DNA from: Ruegeria atlantica
Lineage (GTDB): Bacteria; Pseudomonadota; Alphaproteobacteria; Rhodobacterales; Rhodobacteraceae
Direction: 5' to 3'
Length of the DNA stretch: 64,000 nucleotides
NCBI RefSeq assembly: GCF_001458195.1
Contig: NZ_CYPU01000039.1
Location: 93 to 64,092, forward strand
In this document: one piece after another, positions 9,201 to 18,310 of the stretch
How the letters are laid out: the number at the start of each line of letters is the position of its first letter
How positions within the stretch are numbered: the stretch's first letter is position 1
Notes under the pieces: model-generated
Told to the model about the DNA's origin: nothing
Databases searched by the model: none
What the model saw: only the letters and a program-made list of their open reading frames with translations
Program-made: the position numbers and the translations under genes

Positions 9201-10038
9201 CGACGGTTTGTTCGCCGTTGAAACGGGCGGTGCCTTCGCGGTCCTCAAAGGTATAGTTAATCTGCGCCAATTCCCCCAGGGTGACGACCCGGTCGCCGTT
9301 CACTTTGACCGGCAGGCCATAAACATCCTGCGCGGTTTTGAAGGAAGAGGGGATCTTGACCGAGAATGTGCCCTGTGCGGTTTCGACCTCACCGGCTGCG
9401 ATCAGCTGATTGTTGTTGCGCACTACATCGATAAGTTCGGCGGCGGTGACATTGTAGGCCTCAAGCCGAAGAGGGTCGATGATGACCTCAAGCAATTCGT
9501 CGCGGTTGCCCGCGATACCGGCTTCGAGCACCGAATCCATCGCCTCAAGGTCGTCCTGTAAAGCCTTGGCAACCCGCGCCATAGTGCGCTCGGGGACTGC
9601 ACCCGTCAGGTTGACGATAACGATGGGGAATTCTGAGAAATTGATCTCAGTCAGCGAGTATTGCTCGGCTCCGTCGGGGAATTCGGCTTGCGCGCTGTTC
9701 ATAGCGTCGCGCACATCAGCCATGATTGCGGTCTTGTCCCAGCCGAAATCAAACTCCAGCGCCACGCCCGCATACCCTTCGGCGGCGGTCGAGGTCATCT
9801 CTTTCAGCCCATCAAGGTCCGCAAGTTCGGTCTCCATTGGTTTGACCAACAGGTTTTCCGAATCCTCGGCTGAGATGCCCGGAAACTGAACTGAGACAAA
9901 AAGGGCAGGGATTTCAATGTCGGGCTCGCCTTCTTTCGGCAAGCTGACATAGGCAAAGCCACCAACCACCAATGAGATGGCGATGAAGGCCAGAACCATT
10001 CTGGCCCGGCCGGCGGCCCAACTGACGATTCCGGTCAT
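6241..10038 (-). CDS. RND-family efflux pump permease, long form
   Basis: 1265-aa inner-membrane proton-driven pump subunit (AcrB/HAE superfamily). TM1 is at about 13-32, the TM4 proton-relay segment reads GMLVDGAIVVVEYADR (Asp at about 402, with Gly where AcrB has a second Asp), and the TM10-12 block includes GIVALAGIVVNNNIVLIDTYQEY and RIRPVLLTTLTTMAGLTPMM. It is about 200 residues longer than AcrB. Part of the surplus lies between the two repeats, where hydrophobic stretches at about 511-531 and 541-565 look like additional helices, and part is a hydrophilic C-terminal tail. The 5' ATG overlaps the adaptor stop by 4 bp (ATGA), so the two are translationally coupled. Substrate unknown. Confidence 0.9.
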   Translation of the reverse strand: MTGIVSWAAGRARMVLAFIAISLVVGGFAYVSLPKEGEPDIEIPALFVSVQFPGISAEDSENLLVKPMETELADLDGLKEMTSTAAEGYAGVALEFDFGWDKTAIMADVRDAMNSAQAEFPDGAEQYSLTEINFSEFPIVIVNLTGAVPERTMARVAKALQDDLEAMDSVLEAGIAGNRDELLEVIIDPLRLEAYNVTAAELIDVVRNNNQLIAAGEVETAQGTFSVKIPSSFKTAQDVYGLPVKVNGDRVVTLGELAQINYTFEDREGTARFNGEQTVALQVVKRKGYNLIDTVEGVKQTIAAAQAKWPPEMQAAIQLGTSNDQSRIVGSMVSQLEGSVLTAIALVMIVVLASLGTRAALLVGFAIPTSFLLCFAFLAGMGISISNIVMFGLILAVGMLVDGAIVVVEYADRRIKEGVGPMHAYVKAAQRMFWPIVSSTATTLCAFLPMLFWPGVPGEFMGMLPVTLIFVLSASLIVALIYLPVMGGVSGRLSRVFDRTSDWLRARTRWWVRAVMVPPSLYLIFLGAMQLLNPTYLLPEGAFGAVLLGAFLFIFGAFAGSVTLSAAKIERAPDQHVHTAREHTPFGYVIKFLVGNPIMPIVSIVVIGFAVMSVMTAFGNNNRGVEFFVESEPEQATAYVRARGNISLVEKDQMVLAAEEIISAHPAVVNVFSFAGEGGLNQNNGGAQAPADTVGRVQFEIIPWEDRPNVSEPIFGGLIDRETVAPEYDGDFVLDQLNAELAKIPGFIVEILPLEQGPASAKPVHLRIKADGWEELNSATVAGRKMFDETPGLIKIEDTLPLPGIDWQIDVDVAKAGRFGADVATVGAMVQLVTRGLLLGEMRPDSVDEEIEIRVRLPDEDRVLSTLDTLKVRTPDGLVPLSNFVTRKPVAKLAEINRINQQRYYDVKADVEPGLSKVVIDNADGTEQRLAVVRGVVEGSEPTGAIITGPTGNKFELVMLTGAEDVDAVRADLESGNARISLINPNERIAVLTEWLETNPFGSTVSWEWTGDQEDQAESQAFLSSAFLAALGLMFVILLAQFNSFYNSVLVLLAVVLSTTGVLIGMMVMQQPFSIIMTGTGIVALAGIVVNNNIVLIDTYQEYSRYMPRIEAIIRTAEARIRPVLLTTLTTMAGLTPMMFGLSLDFINGGYSIDSPTALWWKQLATAVVFGLGIATVLTLIVTPSFLALRVWVTTYAVWLAKALARATAGRSSQIAQDMAVGHAARQVQATEVVWGDETPTAPAPDADKDERPDHPPTSPLKAAE

Positions 10039-11267
10039 TTCGAAGCTTCCCGATATGTGGGTTCAACTGTGACGCCGCGGGTTACGAACTCTTGCCCGAT
10101 GACGATGATGTCCACAGTTTCCGGCAGGCCACCGACCCAAACGCCTTCGGCGGTATCACGCAGAAGAACGACGGGCTGGAAATCGACCACGTTGCTCTGG
10201 CCAATGGTGCGGACACCGAGTTGACCGTTATTACTCAGGGTCAGTGCCGATTGCGGCAGGAAATGCGCTTTGGCCCCGGCGGCCGAAATGCGGATGTCGG
10301 CGGTTTGGCCGTCCCGAATGGCCAATTCCGGGTTCGGAACAGTGATTTCGACCTCAAACGTACGGGTTGTTTCATCGGCCGAGCGGCTCAGGAATGTCAC
10401 ACGACCAGATACCTGGAGGCCAGTGACCAACTGCGCCGTGGCTTCGGTTCCGACAATGATGCGGTTCACCTCGGTTTCCGGCACAAAACCCACCAGCTTG
10501 ATCGGATCCAGTTGGATAACGGTCGCGCATAGCGAGCCGGGCTGCATCAAGCTGCCCAATTCGGCGGTATCGCTTTCCAACAACCCTTTGAAGGGCGCTT
10601 TGATCGTCTGGCGATCGATTTCGCGTTCCGCGGCTTTGACCTCGGCGATTGCGGCTTCGATTCCAGCGCGGGTGGCCTCAAGACCGGCTTCGGCGGTTTT
10701 GATGCCAGCCTCGGCGGTTCTCATCGCCGCCTCGCTTGAGATTCTGCGTGTTTCAGATCCAAACCCAGAGTCAGACAGTTTGTTCGCAGCCGTCAGGTTG
10801 ATCTCGGCCTCGGCAACACGCGCATGTGCTTCTTCCAGGCGGGCTTCGGCTTCTGGAATGCGGCTTTGGGCTTCTAACTTAGCAGCCTTCGCTTCGGCCA
10901 AACTGGCGGGGCGGGTGCCCGGGTCAAGCTCGCACAGAAGATCGCCGGCTTCGACGAACGTGCCTTTGCGCTTAGGCTCTGAGATGACGGTCGAAGTGGT
11001 TTCAGCCAGAACTTCGACCTGACGATTGGCCTTGGTTTGGCCCCGCAACAACACGGCGCTGTCAATTTCGCGTGCGGTTGACCTAAGGGCAACGACGCCA
11101 ATCGTCGCCTGATCCACGTCCGCGACTTCGCCAGATTCGCTGGCAACCTCAGGGTTGGCCTCGGCTTCCGCGCGCCCGGCGAAGGAGAACAGGCTGTCCC
11201 GTTCGAAAACCAAAAAAAACAAAACAACAATAACCAAAGCGGCGTTTACTAATGAAATCAATCGCAT
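10035..11267 (-). CDS. RND efflux periplasmic adaptor (membrane fusion protein)
   Basis: 410-aa HlyD/AcrA-type adaptor that bridges the inner-membrane pump to an outer-membrane channel. It has an N-terminal membrane anchor (residues about 4-22). The lipoyl half-motifs flank a long Ala/Glu-rich coiled-coil hairpin, and the beta-barrel and membrane-proximal domains follow (IVGTEATAQLVTGLQVSGRVTFLSR; FLPQSALTLSNNGQLGVRTI). First gene of the operon with the permease. No TolC-like gene or regulator is adjacent. The divergent upstream gap (11268-11492) should hold its promoter. Confidence 0.88.
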   Translation of the reverse strand: MRLISLVNAALVIVVLFFLVFERDSLFSFAGRAEAEANPEVASESGEVADVDQATIGVVALRSTAREIDSAVLLRGQTKANRQVEVLAETTSTVISEPKRKGTFVEAGDLLCELDPGTRPASLAEAKAAKLEAQSRIPEAEARLEEAHARVAEAEINLTAANKLSDSGFGSETRRISSEAAMRTAEAGIKTAEAGLEATRAGIEAAIAEVKAAEREIDRQTIKAPFKGLLESDTAELGSLMQPGSLCATVIQLDPIKLVGFVPETEVNRIIVGTEATAQLVTGLQVSGRVTFLSRSADETTRTFEVEITVPNPELAIRDGQTADIRISAAGAKAHFLPQSALTLSNNGQLGVRTIGQSNVVDFQPVVLLRDTAEGVWVGGLPETVDIIVIGQEFVTRGVTVEPTYREASK

Positions 11268-11492
11268 GCAGGACTACTCCCAGAATTCTGCGCCACATAT
11301 TTTTTGCGGTCATGCTAGAAAGTGGGGACGATTATGTATCGTTTCCACACTAAACTGAATAGTTCGGTTTATTTTTTTCTACAAGAGGGCAGGCCACCGG
11401 CGGGATTGTAAAAAATCGGGCTCTTGGCTTGGCGATTGCGCCGGGGTATGACATGGCGCCATACACCAAGGATGCAGCCCCGGAGGGCAGGG

Positions 11493-12164
11493 ATGAGCGA
11501 CGTCGACAGTTTTATTGATGAGGTGACCGAAGAGGTGCGCCGGGACCGCCTGTTCTTGCTATTGCGCAGATGGGGTTGGGTCGGTGTGCTTGTGGTTGTC
11601 CTGATCGTGGGCGGTGCTGCGTTTAATGAAGTCCGCAAGTCGCGCGCAACCAGTCAGGCGCAGGAACTGGGTGATTCAATCCTGGCGGCGCTGGCACAGA
11701 ATCAGTCGGAAGACCGTGCAGCCAGCCTAGCCGCTGTCGAAACGCAATCGCCGGGTGGGGATGCGGTTCTTAACATGCTGTTGTCGGCCTCTCAGGTTGA
11801 GGCTGGATCGGAGCTGGATGCGGTTGCCAGCCTGAATGCCATTGCGTCCCAAGGGGATCTGCCGGAAATCTATCGCGCGATCGCGGCTTTTAAGGCGCTG
11901 CTGCTGCAGAGCGACACTCTGCCCGCAGCCGATCGTCGTCTTCAGTTCGAAGCGCTGGCCGCGCCGGGCGCTCCGCTGCGGTTACTTGCCGAAGAACAAT
12001 TGGCCCTGATTGATGTGTCCGAGGGCAATGTTGACGCGGGCATCACGCGGCTTCAGGCCTTGCGCCAGGACGCAGAAGTTGGCGTGGATCTGCAACAGCG
12101 TGCGGCTCAGTTGATTGTAGCGCTGGGTGGCGAACCAGAGCCGCTGATCGCCCAACAGGGCTGA
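11493..12164 (+). CDS. Tetratricopeptide-like inner-membrane protein (YfgM-type)
   Basis: 223 aa: a short charged N-terminus (MSDVDSFIDEVTEEVRRDR), one membrane helix at about 25-46, then a helical periplasmic region of TPR-like repeats. It matches the alphaproteobacterial relatives of YfgM, the ancillary SecYEG/chaperone-network subunit, which in many proteobacteria precedes bamB and der exactly as here. The start at 11493 sits just after a good ribosome site (ggagggcag) and begins the conserved MSDVDSF; an open frame from 11424 gives an unlikely extension. Likely role: helping nascent envelope proteins released from the translocon. Confidence 0.8.
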   Translation: MSDVDSFIDEVTEEVRRDRLFLLLRRWGWVGVLVVVLIVGGAAFNEVRKSRATSQAQELGDSILAALAQNQSEDRAASLAAVETQSPGGDAVLNMLLSASQVEAGSELDAVASLNAIASQGDLPEIYRAIAAFKALLLQSDTLPAADRRLQFEALAAPGAPLRLLAEEQLALIDVSEGNVDAGITRLQALRQDAEVGVDLQQRAAQLIVALGGEPEPLIAQQG

Positions 12165-12206
12165 TCCGGTGGCGGCAGGAAAACTTACAGGCGAGTTCGG
12201 AACATC

Positions 12207-13529
12207 ATGGTAGCAAGTCTATTCTCCCGTATTGGATTGCCAATGGCAGCCCTTTCATTGACCTTGGTCGCCGCCTGTCGGGAACCCGAGGTTATCTTGC
12301 CTGGACCGCGAGAAGATATCCGACCTGCTGCCGATACCGAAACGGTGGAAACCCGCGGCTCAAAACCGATCAGCCTTCCGGCGCAAAGAGCCAACGCGAG
12401 TTGGCCGCAAAGCCCGGGTACGGCTGCGTTCCGGACGACCAATGCACAGTTGCGGGCAACGCCGCAGCGCATTTGGTCCGCTTCAATCGGTCAGGGTGAC
12501 TCGCGCAAGCAGCGGATCACGGCTGATCCCGTTGTTGCGGGCGGGTTGATCTACACGCTTGATGCCGGCGCAACGGTGTCTGCCGTGTCGCCGCAAGGGC
12601 AGGTCGTTTGGAACACCGATCTTATTCCGCCAAGTGATGGCGACTCGGATGCCACGGGTGGTGGCATGGCCTATGACAACGGTGTGCTTTATGTGTCTTC
12701 CGGTTATGGCCGCCTGACAGCATTGAATGCCAAGACCGGTGCAGTTCGTTGGCAAAAAAGGTTGAACGCGACCGGAAGCGGCGCGCCTTTGGTCAGTAAC
12801 GGGCTGCTGTATCTGGTGGCGGGTGACGAAACCGGTTGGGCGGTCAACACCAAGGACGGCCGCATTGCATGGCAAATTCAGGGCACCCCAAGCGTTGGAA
12901 ACGTTCTGGGTGCGCCGGCGCCAGTCATTGCATCCGATTTTTCCGTGTTCGCCTTTGGTTCGGGTGATGTCGCAGCGACGTTCCGTCGGGGGGGTATTCG
13001 CCGCTGGAACGCGTCAGTAGCCGGGGGACGTCGCGGACGTGCGGCGGCGCAGATCGTCGATGTAACCGGTGGACCAATGGTTGCGGGCGATAAGATCTAT
13101 ATCGGCAACCATTCTGGGCGCACAGTCGCGTTTGACGCCAATTCCGGCGAACGGATATGGACCGCAGACGAGGGGGCCGTCGATACGGTCTGGGCCGCTG
13201 GAAACAGTATTTTCCTGATCAGCGACCGCAGCCAACTGGTGCGGCTGGACGCTGCGACCGGAGCGATTGTCTGGGCGCAGGACCTGCCGGGTTTTGTCAA
13301 GGATAAGCCGGGACGCCGTGGGGCGGTCTACGCGCATTATGGTCCGATCATCGCGGGTGGGCGCATCGTCATCGCCTCGAACGATGGCTATGTTCGGTTC
13401 TTCAGCCCTGTTGACGGAGCACTGGTGAACCGTGTCGAAGTGCCAGGTGGCGCGACCACGGCACCGGTTGTGGCGGGCCAAACACTGTACGTCGTGTCGA
13501 CCAAAGGTGATTTGCACGCTTTCCGTTGA
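12207..13529 (+). CDS. bamB: Outer-membrane assembly lipoprotein BamB (PQQ-type beta-propeller)
   Basis: 440 aa with a lipoprotein signal (lipobox LVAAC, acylated Cys at 24) and repeated propeller blades ending in WNTDL, WQKRL, WQIQG, WTADE, WAQDL. BamB is the propeller scaffold of the beta-barrel assembly machine and faces the periplasm from the outer membrane. It lies 42 bp after the YfgM-like gene and 48 bp before der, the usual order, and is probably co-transcribed with both. The C-terminal half (NDGYVRFFSPVDGALV...GDLHAFR) is typical of the family. Confidence 0.88.
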   Translation: MVASLFSRIGLPMAALSLTLVAACREPEVILPGPREDIRPAADTETVETRGSKPISLPAQRANASWPQSPGTAAFRTTNAQLRATPQRIWSASIGQGDSRKQRITADPVVAGGLIYTLDAGATVSAVSPQGQVVWNTDLIPPSDGDSDATGGGMAYDNGVLYVSSGYGRLTALNAKTGAVRWQKRLNATGSGAPLVSNGLLYLVAGDETGWAVNTKDGRIAWQIQGTPSVGNVLGAPAPVIASDFSVFAFGSGDVAATFRRGGIRRWNASVAGGRRGRAAAQIVDVTGGPMVAGDKIYIGNHSGRTVAFDANSGERIWTADEGAVDTVWAAGNSIFLISDRSQLVRLDAATGAIVWAQDLPGFVKDKPGRRGAVYAHYGPIIAGGRIVIASNDGYVRFFSPVDGALVNRVEVPGGATTAPVVAGQTLYVVSTKGDLHAFR

Positions 13530-13577
13530 CCACAAGATGCGCTAAGGGGCGCTTCTGAGTCTTGAAAGTTGAGTATC

Positions 13578-15041
13578 ATGTCGTTGACCCTCGCCATCGT
13601 GGGGCGCCCGAATGTGGGCAAATCCACCCTGTTCAATCGCCTTGTGGGCAAACGTCTGGCTTTGGTCGACGACCAGCCCGGCGTGACGCGCGACCTGCGC
13701 GAAGGACAAGGGCGTCTGGGGGATCTGCGCTTTACCGTGATCGACACTGCGGGGCTTGAGGACGCAACCGACGACAGCCTTGAAGGCCGCATGCGCCGCC
13801 TGACTGAGCGTGCGGTGGACATGGCAGATGTCTGTCTGTTCATGATTGACGCGCGCGTCGGGGTCACGCCGACCGACGAATTGTTTGCCGAGATTCTGCG
13901 CAAACGTTCCAAACACGTGATCCTTGCGGCCAACAAAGCCGAAGGAAACGCAGCGGATGCGGGTGTGCTTGAAGCCTATAACCTTGGTCTGGGTGAGCCG
14001 GTGCGCTTGTCGGGCGAACATGGCGAGGGGATGACTGATCTTTATTCCCAGCTTATGCCATTGGCCGATGCCGCCGAAGAACAGGCGGTCGAGGATGCAC
14101 CGGAAACCGATATTGAACTGGATGAAGACGGCGAGGGCGAGACGCCCCCGATCACCGCTGAAAAGCCGTTGCAGGTGGCAGTTGTTGGCCGCCCGAATGC
14201 CGGTAAATCCACATTGATCAACAAGATCATTGGGGAAGACCGCCTGCTGACCGGGCCAGAGGCTGGTATTACGCGCGATGCCATCAGTCTGCGGATCGAC
14301 TGGGCCGACCCGGATGGGGACAGCACGCCAATGCGTATCTTTGATACGGCCGGTATGCGTAAAAAAGCCAAGGTGCAGGAAAAGCTTGAAAAGCTTTCAG
14401 TATCGGATGGCCTGCGCGCCGTAAAATTCGCCGAAGTGGTGGTGGTTCTGCTGGACGCTGCCATCCCCTTCGAACAGCAGGACCTGCGGATTGCCGATCT
14501 GGCCGAGCGTGAGGGTCGCGCCGTTGTTGTCGCCATCAACAAATGGGACATCGAAGAAGATAAACAGGAAAAGCTGCGGGATCTGAAAGAGTCGTTCGAA
14601 CGTTTGCTGCCGCAATTGCGTGGCGCACCGCTGGTGACGGTCTCGGCAAAAACGGGCCGGGGGCTAGAGCGCCTGCGCGCCGCGATTCTGCGGGCCCATG
14701 ACATCTGGAACCGCCGTGTGCCGACGGCCGCGCTGAACCGCTGGCTTACAGCTATGTTGGAGCAGCACCCGCCGCCAGCCCCGCAGGGGCGTCGGATCAA
14801 GCTACGGTACATGACTCAGGCCAAAACCCGCCCGCCGGGCTTTGTTGTTATGTGTTCGCACCCTGACAAGATGCCAGCCAGTTACACGCGGTATCTGGTC
14901 AACGGTTTGCGCGAATCTTTTGATATGCCCGGTACTCCGATCCGCCTGACTTTGCGCGGACAGGGGGACAAGAACCCGTACAAGGGACGCCGTAAGAAAA
15001 ACGCGGGCGCCTTGGCCAAGCATCTCAAGGGTCGCGCGTAA
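13578..15041 (+). CDS. der: Ribosome biogenesis GTPase Der (EngA)
   Basis: 487-aa double GTPase needed for 50S subunit maturation. Two complete G domains are visible: G1 GRPNVGKST near the N-terminus with G3 DTAG, and a second G1 GRPNAGKST with [11 protein letters not shown] and NKWD. An acidic linker separates them ([21 protein letters not shown]), and a KH-like C-terminal domain closes the protein ([21 protein letters not shown]...[17 protein letters not shown]). The start is the ATG at 13578, although an in-frame TTG lies 9 bp upstream. Weak SD. Last gene of the probable YfgM-like/bamB/der operon. Confidence 0.96.
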   Translation: MSLTLAIVGRPNVGKSTLFNRLVGKRLALVDDQPGVTRDLREGQGRLGDLRFTVIDTAGLEDATDDSLEGRMRRLTERAVDMADVCLFMIDARVGVTPTDELFAEILRKRSKHVILAANKAEGNAADAGVLEAYNLGLGEPVRLSGEHGEGMTDLYSQLMPLADAAEEQAVEDAPETDIELDEDGEGETPPITAEKPLQVAVVGRPNAGKSTLINKIIGEDRLLTGPEAGITRDAISLRIDWADPDGDSTPMRIFDTAGMRKKAKVQEKLEKLSVSDGLRAVKFAEVVVVLLDAAIPFEQQDLRIADLAEREGRAVVVAINKWDIEEDKQEKLRDLKESFERLLPQLRGAPLVTVSAKTGRGLERLRAAILRAHDIWNRRVPTAALNRWLTAMLEQHPPPAPQGRRIKLRYMTQAKTRPPGFVVMCSHPDKMPASYTRYLVNGLRESFDMPGTPIRLTLRGQGDKNPYKGRRKKNAGALAKHLKGRA

Positions 15042-15204
15042 CTGCGCCAATTTTCAGCATTTTCGGCTGAGGGGCGTGACAGCCCCAATTCCCCACGCTA
15101 GCATTCACTGGCGGGCATCTGTTTTGTGTGCGCGTAATTTCACGCGGAGCTTCCGCACCAGTTTTTGATAACCATTGGACCTAACCAACGTGAGGAGCGG
15201 CTGG

Positions 15205-16191
15205 ATGGATCTAAGGGAATACACAAGGCAATACGCGGTTCAGGACAACAGATTGGCCGCGCTGAGCTATTTTGGAACCTTCGCGGTGTATTTCACATCG
15301 CTGGCACTGGCGATTACCTATGTGGATCGCTGGTTTGTTATGATTCCCGCCGGGGTCGTCTTTGCCTTTTCGGCAGTGCGTCTTTACGTGCTTCAGCACG
15401 ATTGTGGGCATCACTCGCTGTTTGAGACGCGCGCGCAAAATGAATGGGCCGGGCACGGGCTCTCGCCATTCACTTTCGCTCCGTTCGAGGTGATGAAACA
15501 GAATCACAACCTGCACCACGCCGGTATCGGCAATCTCGAGCACCGCGAGACGGGCGAAATCCATACGATGACCGTGCGGGAATGGAACAAGGCGGATTGG
15601 AAAGCGCGCCTGTTTTACAGGCTCTACCGAAATCCCTTCATCCTGGTTCCGGCCGGGGCGCTGTTCACGTATTTCATCCGCTATCGGTGGCCCAAGAACA
15701 CGGTTCGGTTTGGCATTAAAGGTGTATTGCTGCACAACTTGTCGATCATCGTCTTTCTTGGCCTTCTTTACCTGATAGCTGGCATCACGGGTATTCTGGT
15801 CTGGTTGGTGTTTTCGCTTTTGGGCGGGATGCTAGGTGTTTTTCTTGTCTACCTTCAGCACAACTTCGAAGACACGTATTGGGATCGCCGTCCGGATCTG
15901 GACCCGCAACTAGCGGCGCTACAGGGATCATCGGCGCTGGATTTCGGGTGGTGGTTCGACAATGCGGTTGCCTGCATCACGCTGCACGACATCCATCATT
16001 TCAATGCGCGCATTCCGTCTTATCGGCTGCGTGCATGCCACTACAACCTACCACCCGAATTCACGCCCCGCCGGATCAAATTCCCCGAGGCTGTTGCCGC
16101 TTTAAACCTGAAACTGTGGGACGAAGACGCCAAGCGGCTTGTTCCGTTTCCCGGAAAGGATCAATCCGGTAACCTCGCACACAGTAGCTGA
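15205..16191 (+). CDS. Membrane fatty acid desaturase
   Basis: 328-aa integral membrane di-iron desaturase/hydroxylase. The three histidine boxes are HDCGHH (65-70), HNLHH (101-105) and HDIHH (261-265), with membrane helices between and before them. Start chosen at 15205 because gaggagcgg precedes it at normal distance; the frame is open back to 15175. Similar to the omega-6-type acyl-lipid desaturases of roseobacters, but the position of the double bond cannot be told from the sequence. It stands alone, followed after about 90 bp by the histone-like gene. Confidence 0.85.
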   Translation: MDLREYTRQYAVQDNRLAALSYFGTFAVYFTSLALAITYVDRWFVMIPAGVVFAFSAVRLYVLQHDCGHHSLFETRAQNEWAGHGLSPFTFAPFEVMKQNHNLHHAGIGNLEHRETGEIHTMTVREWNKADWKARLFYRLYRNPFILVPAGALFTYFIRYRWPKNTVRFGIKGVLLHNLSIIVFLGLLYLIAGITGILVWLVFSLLGGMLGVFLVYLQHNFEDTYWDRRPDLDPQLAALQGSSALDFGWWFDNAVACITLHDIHHFNARIPSYRLRACHYNLPPEFTPRRIKFPEAVAALNLKLWDEDAKRLVPFPGKDQSGNLAHSS

Positions 16192-16282
16192 CACAAATGA
16201 CCTGCATCCCTGGGCACTGGCTTGTGAGAACGTGTATCTGGTAGACATAAGATAACGCAGGGAAAATCGGAAAGGACAAAGA

Positions 16283-16891
16283 ATGACCGCAGTGACCGCA
16301 ATAAAAGGCGTTGGAGAGGGGCTAGGAAAGTCACTTACAGCCAACGGTTTCAAAACCGCTGAAGCCGTTGCCAAGGCAAGCCCCGCTGCACTGGTCAAAG
16401 TTCCTCGTATCGGCAAAGCCCGCGCAGCCGTCCTGATTGCCGCCGCGAAAGAGGCGATTGCAGAGAAACCGCCAGTCGCCAAACCCGCCGCGGCGAAACC
16501 AGCCGCCAAACGCCCTGCGGCGAAAACAAGTACGCGCCGCGCGCCTGCCAAAAAGCCTGTAGCTCGCCGAACAGCGCCCCGCAAAACGATCGCTGCCGCC
16601 GCTGCCGAGAAGCGGGCGGAAGAGGCTGCGCGCAAAGCGGCTGAGGAAAAGGCCGCAGCCGAATTGGCAGAAGCCAAGGCAAAGAAGAAGGCCAAGGCCA
16701 AAGCCAAGGCTGAAAAGGCCGCTAAAAAGCTTCAGGAGATGGAAGCCGTCTTCTCGAAAGCCAAGGACAAGGTGAAGGCCAAGGCAAAGAAAGATAAAAA
16801 GAAAGACAAAAAGAAAAAGGCCGACAAGACGGACAAGAAGAAAGATAAGAAAAAAGACAAGAAGAAGGATAAGAAAAAGGCGAAGAAGTAA
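16283..16891 (+). CDS. Histone H1-like Lys/Ala-rich protein with N-terminal helix-hairpin-helix
   Basis: 202 aa in three parts. Residues 1-55 form a helix-hairpin-helix-like domain (IKGVGEGLGKSL...LVKVPRIGKARAAVLI). Residues about 60-105 are H1-like Lys/Ala/Pro/Arg repeats (KPAAAKPAAKRPAAKT...RRAPAKKPVARRTAP), followed by an Ala/Glu/Lys helical stretch. The tail from about 165 is almost only K, D and A in KKDKKK-type units. Expected to be a nucleoid-associated DNA- or RNA-binding protein, comparable in composition to AlgP or chlamydial Hc1. Repeats in the tail make length variation between strains likely. The ATG at 16283 has a good SD (aaaggac). Confidence 0.72.
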   Translation: MTAVTAIKGVGEGLGKSLTANGFKTAEAVAKASPAALVKVPRIGKARAAVLIAAAKEAIAEKPPVAKPAAAKPAAKRPAAKTSTRRAPAKKPVARRTAPRKTIAAAAAEKRAEEAARKAAEEKAAAELAEAKAKKKAKAKAKAEKAAKKLQEMEAVFSKAKDKVKAKAKKDKKKDKKKKADKTDKKKDKKKDKKKDKKKAKK

Positions 16892-16914
16892 GCCTTCTCC
16901 GCCCTTAATCCTCT

Positions 16915-16946
16915 TGAACCGGTGCCCTGTTGGTCGCCGGTTTTCT
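16915..16946. terminator. Bidirectional terminator
   Basis: Stem aaccggtg (16917-16924) / cgccggtt (16935-16942), 8 bp with one G-T pair, followed by TTTTCTT on the plus strand. It lies between the convergent histone-like gene and serS. Confidence 0.7.
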
Positions 16947-18238
16947 TATGCCAGCGTGCCGTCCAGCTGCAGTGTCAGCTTGCCACCCAGATAGGGGGCC
17001 AGAACCTCGGGCAGGGTGACGGTACCGTCTGCGTTCTGGCCATTTTCCAGCACTGCGATCAGGCATCGCCCAACAGCCAGGCCCGATCCGTTCAGCGTGT
17101 GAACATATTCCGGTTTGCCGCCAGCTTCGGGACGGAAGCGCGCGTTCATGCGGCGCGCCTGAAAATCGCCACAGGTCGAGACCGAGCTGATCTCGCGATA
17201 CGTGTCCTGACCCGGCAGCCAGGCCTCGATGTCAAAGGTCCGACGCGCGCCAAAGCCCATGTCGCCTGTGCACAGGATCACTGTGCGATAGGGGATGCCC
17301 AGCTTTTCCAGAATACCCTCGGCACAGCGCAGCATGCGTTTCTGCTCATCATCCGACTTGTCAGGATGCGTGACCGAGACCATTTCGACCTTTTCGAACT
17401 GGTGCTGGCGCAACATGCCGCGCGTGTCCCTGCCGGCCGATCCGGCCTCGGACCGGAAGCACAGGGAATGCGCTGTGTAGCGGCGGGGCAAATAGCTTTC
17501 TTCGATCATCGTGTCGTTGACGATATTGGTCAGCGACACCTCGGACGTCGGGATCAGCCACCAGCCTTCACGGGTCTGATAGCTGTCTTCGCCAAACTTC
17601 GGCAATTGGCCTGTGCCCTGCATCATCTCGGACAAAACCAGAACCGGGCCGTTCACCTCGGTCAGTTCGTTTTCGTTGATGTGCGTGTCCAGCATGAACT
17701 GCGCCAGCGCACGGTGAATGCGGGCAACACCGCCGGACAACAGGACAAAGCGCGAGCCGGACAGCTTTGCCGCCGTTTCAAAATCCATGCCGTTCTGAAC
17801 GGCCTCGATTTCAAAATGCTCTTTCGGTGCAAAATCCAACTCACGCGGAGTGCCCCAGCGGTTGACCTCGACATTGTCGTTCTCGTCCGCACCTTCTGGC
17901 GCGTCCTCGGCGGGCAGGTTCGGGATGCGGATCAGTTGATCAGTCAACAGTGCGTCCAGATCCTTGGCCTCGGTCTGCATCTGGGCGATTTCGGCCTTTT
18001 TCTCAGCGACCAGCGCGCGCAGGCGTTGAAATTCAGCCTCGTCGCCGCGCCCCTTGGCGGCACCGACTTCTTTGCTGGCCTTGTTCTGTTCGGCTTGTGC
18101 CGTTTCTGCGGCCTGAATCTTGGCCCGGCGACTTTCGTCCAGCCTTAGCAAATCTGACGACACCGGCGCGTCCCCACGGCGCGCAAGTGCGGCGTCGAAG
18201 GCGGCGGGGTTTTCGCGAATGGCGCGGATGTCGTGCAT
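16946..18238 (-). CDS. serS: Seryl-tRNA synthetase
   Basis: 430-aa class II aminoacyl-tRNA synthetase charging tRNA-Ser (and tRNA-Sec where present). An N-terminal tRNA-binding coiled coil occupies about residues 25-110 ([22 protein letters not shown] start; [24 protein letters not shown]). Motif 2 is [25 protein letters not shown] and motif 3 is [18 protein letters not shown]. Length is normal for bacterial SerRS. Monocistronic; the 72-bp gap to the MscS-like gene holds no obvious terminator. Confidence 0.97.
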   Translation of the reverse strand: MHDIRAIRENPAAFDAALARRGDAPVSSDLLRLDESRRAKIQAAETAQAEQNKASKEVGAAKGRGDEAEFQRLRALVAEKKAEIAQMQTEAKDLDALLTDQLIRIPNLPAEDAPEGADENDNVEVNRWGTPRELDFAPKEHFEIEAVQNGMDFETAAKLSGSRFVLLSGGVARIHRALAQFMLDTHINENELTEVNGPVLVLSEMMQGTGQLPKFGEDSYQTREGWWLIPTSEVSLTNIVNDTMIEESYLPRRYTAHSLCFRSEAGSAGRDTRGMLRQHQFEKVEMVSVTHPDKSDDEQKRMLRCAEGILEKLGIPYRTVILCTGDMGFGARRTFDIEAWLPGQDTYREISSVSTCGDFQARRMNARFRPEAGGKPEYVHTLNGSGLAVGRCLIAVLENGQNADGTVTLPEVLAPYLGGKLTLQLDGTLA

Positions 18239-18310
18239 GGTTCAGATCCTTAAATGCGTGAATCACTGAAACCGCTTATGCACCATCTGAAAGGCAGGGT
18301 GTAGCGCCGG

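Noticed and set aside
16922..18148. 408-codon open frame opposite serS
   Set aside because: Antisense to SerRS with both class II motifs intact; no family features or SD.
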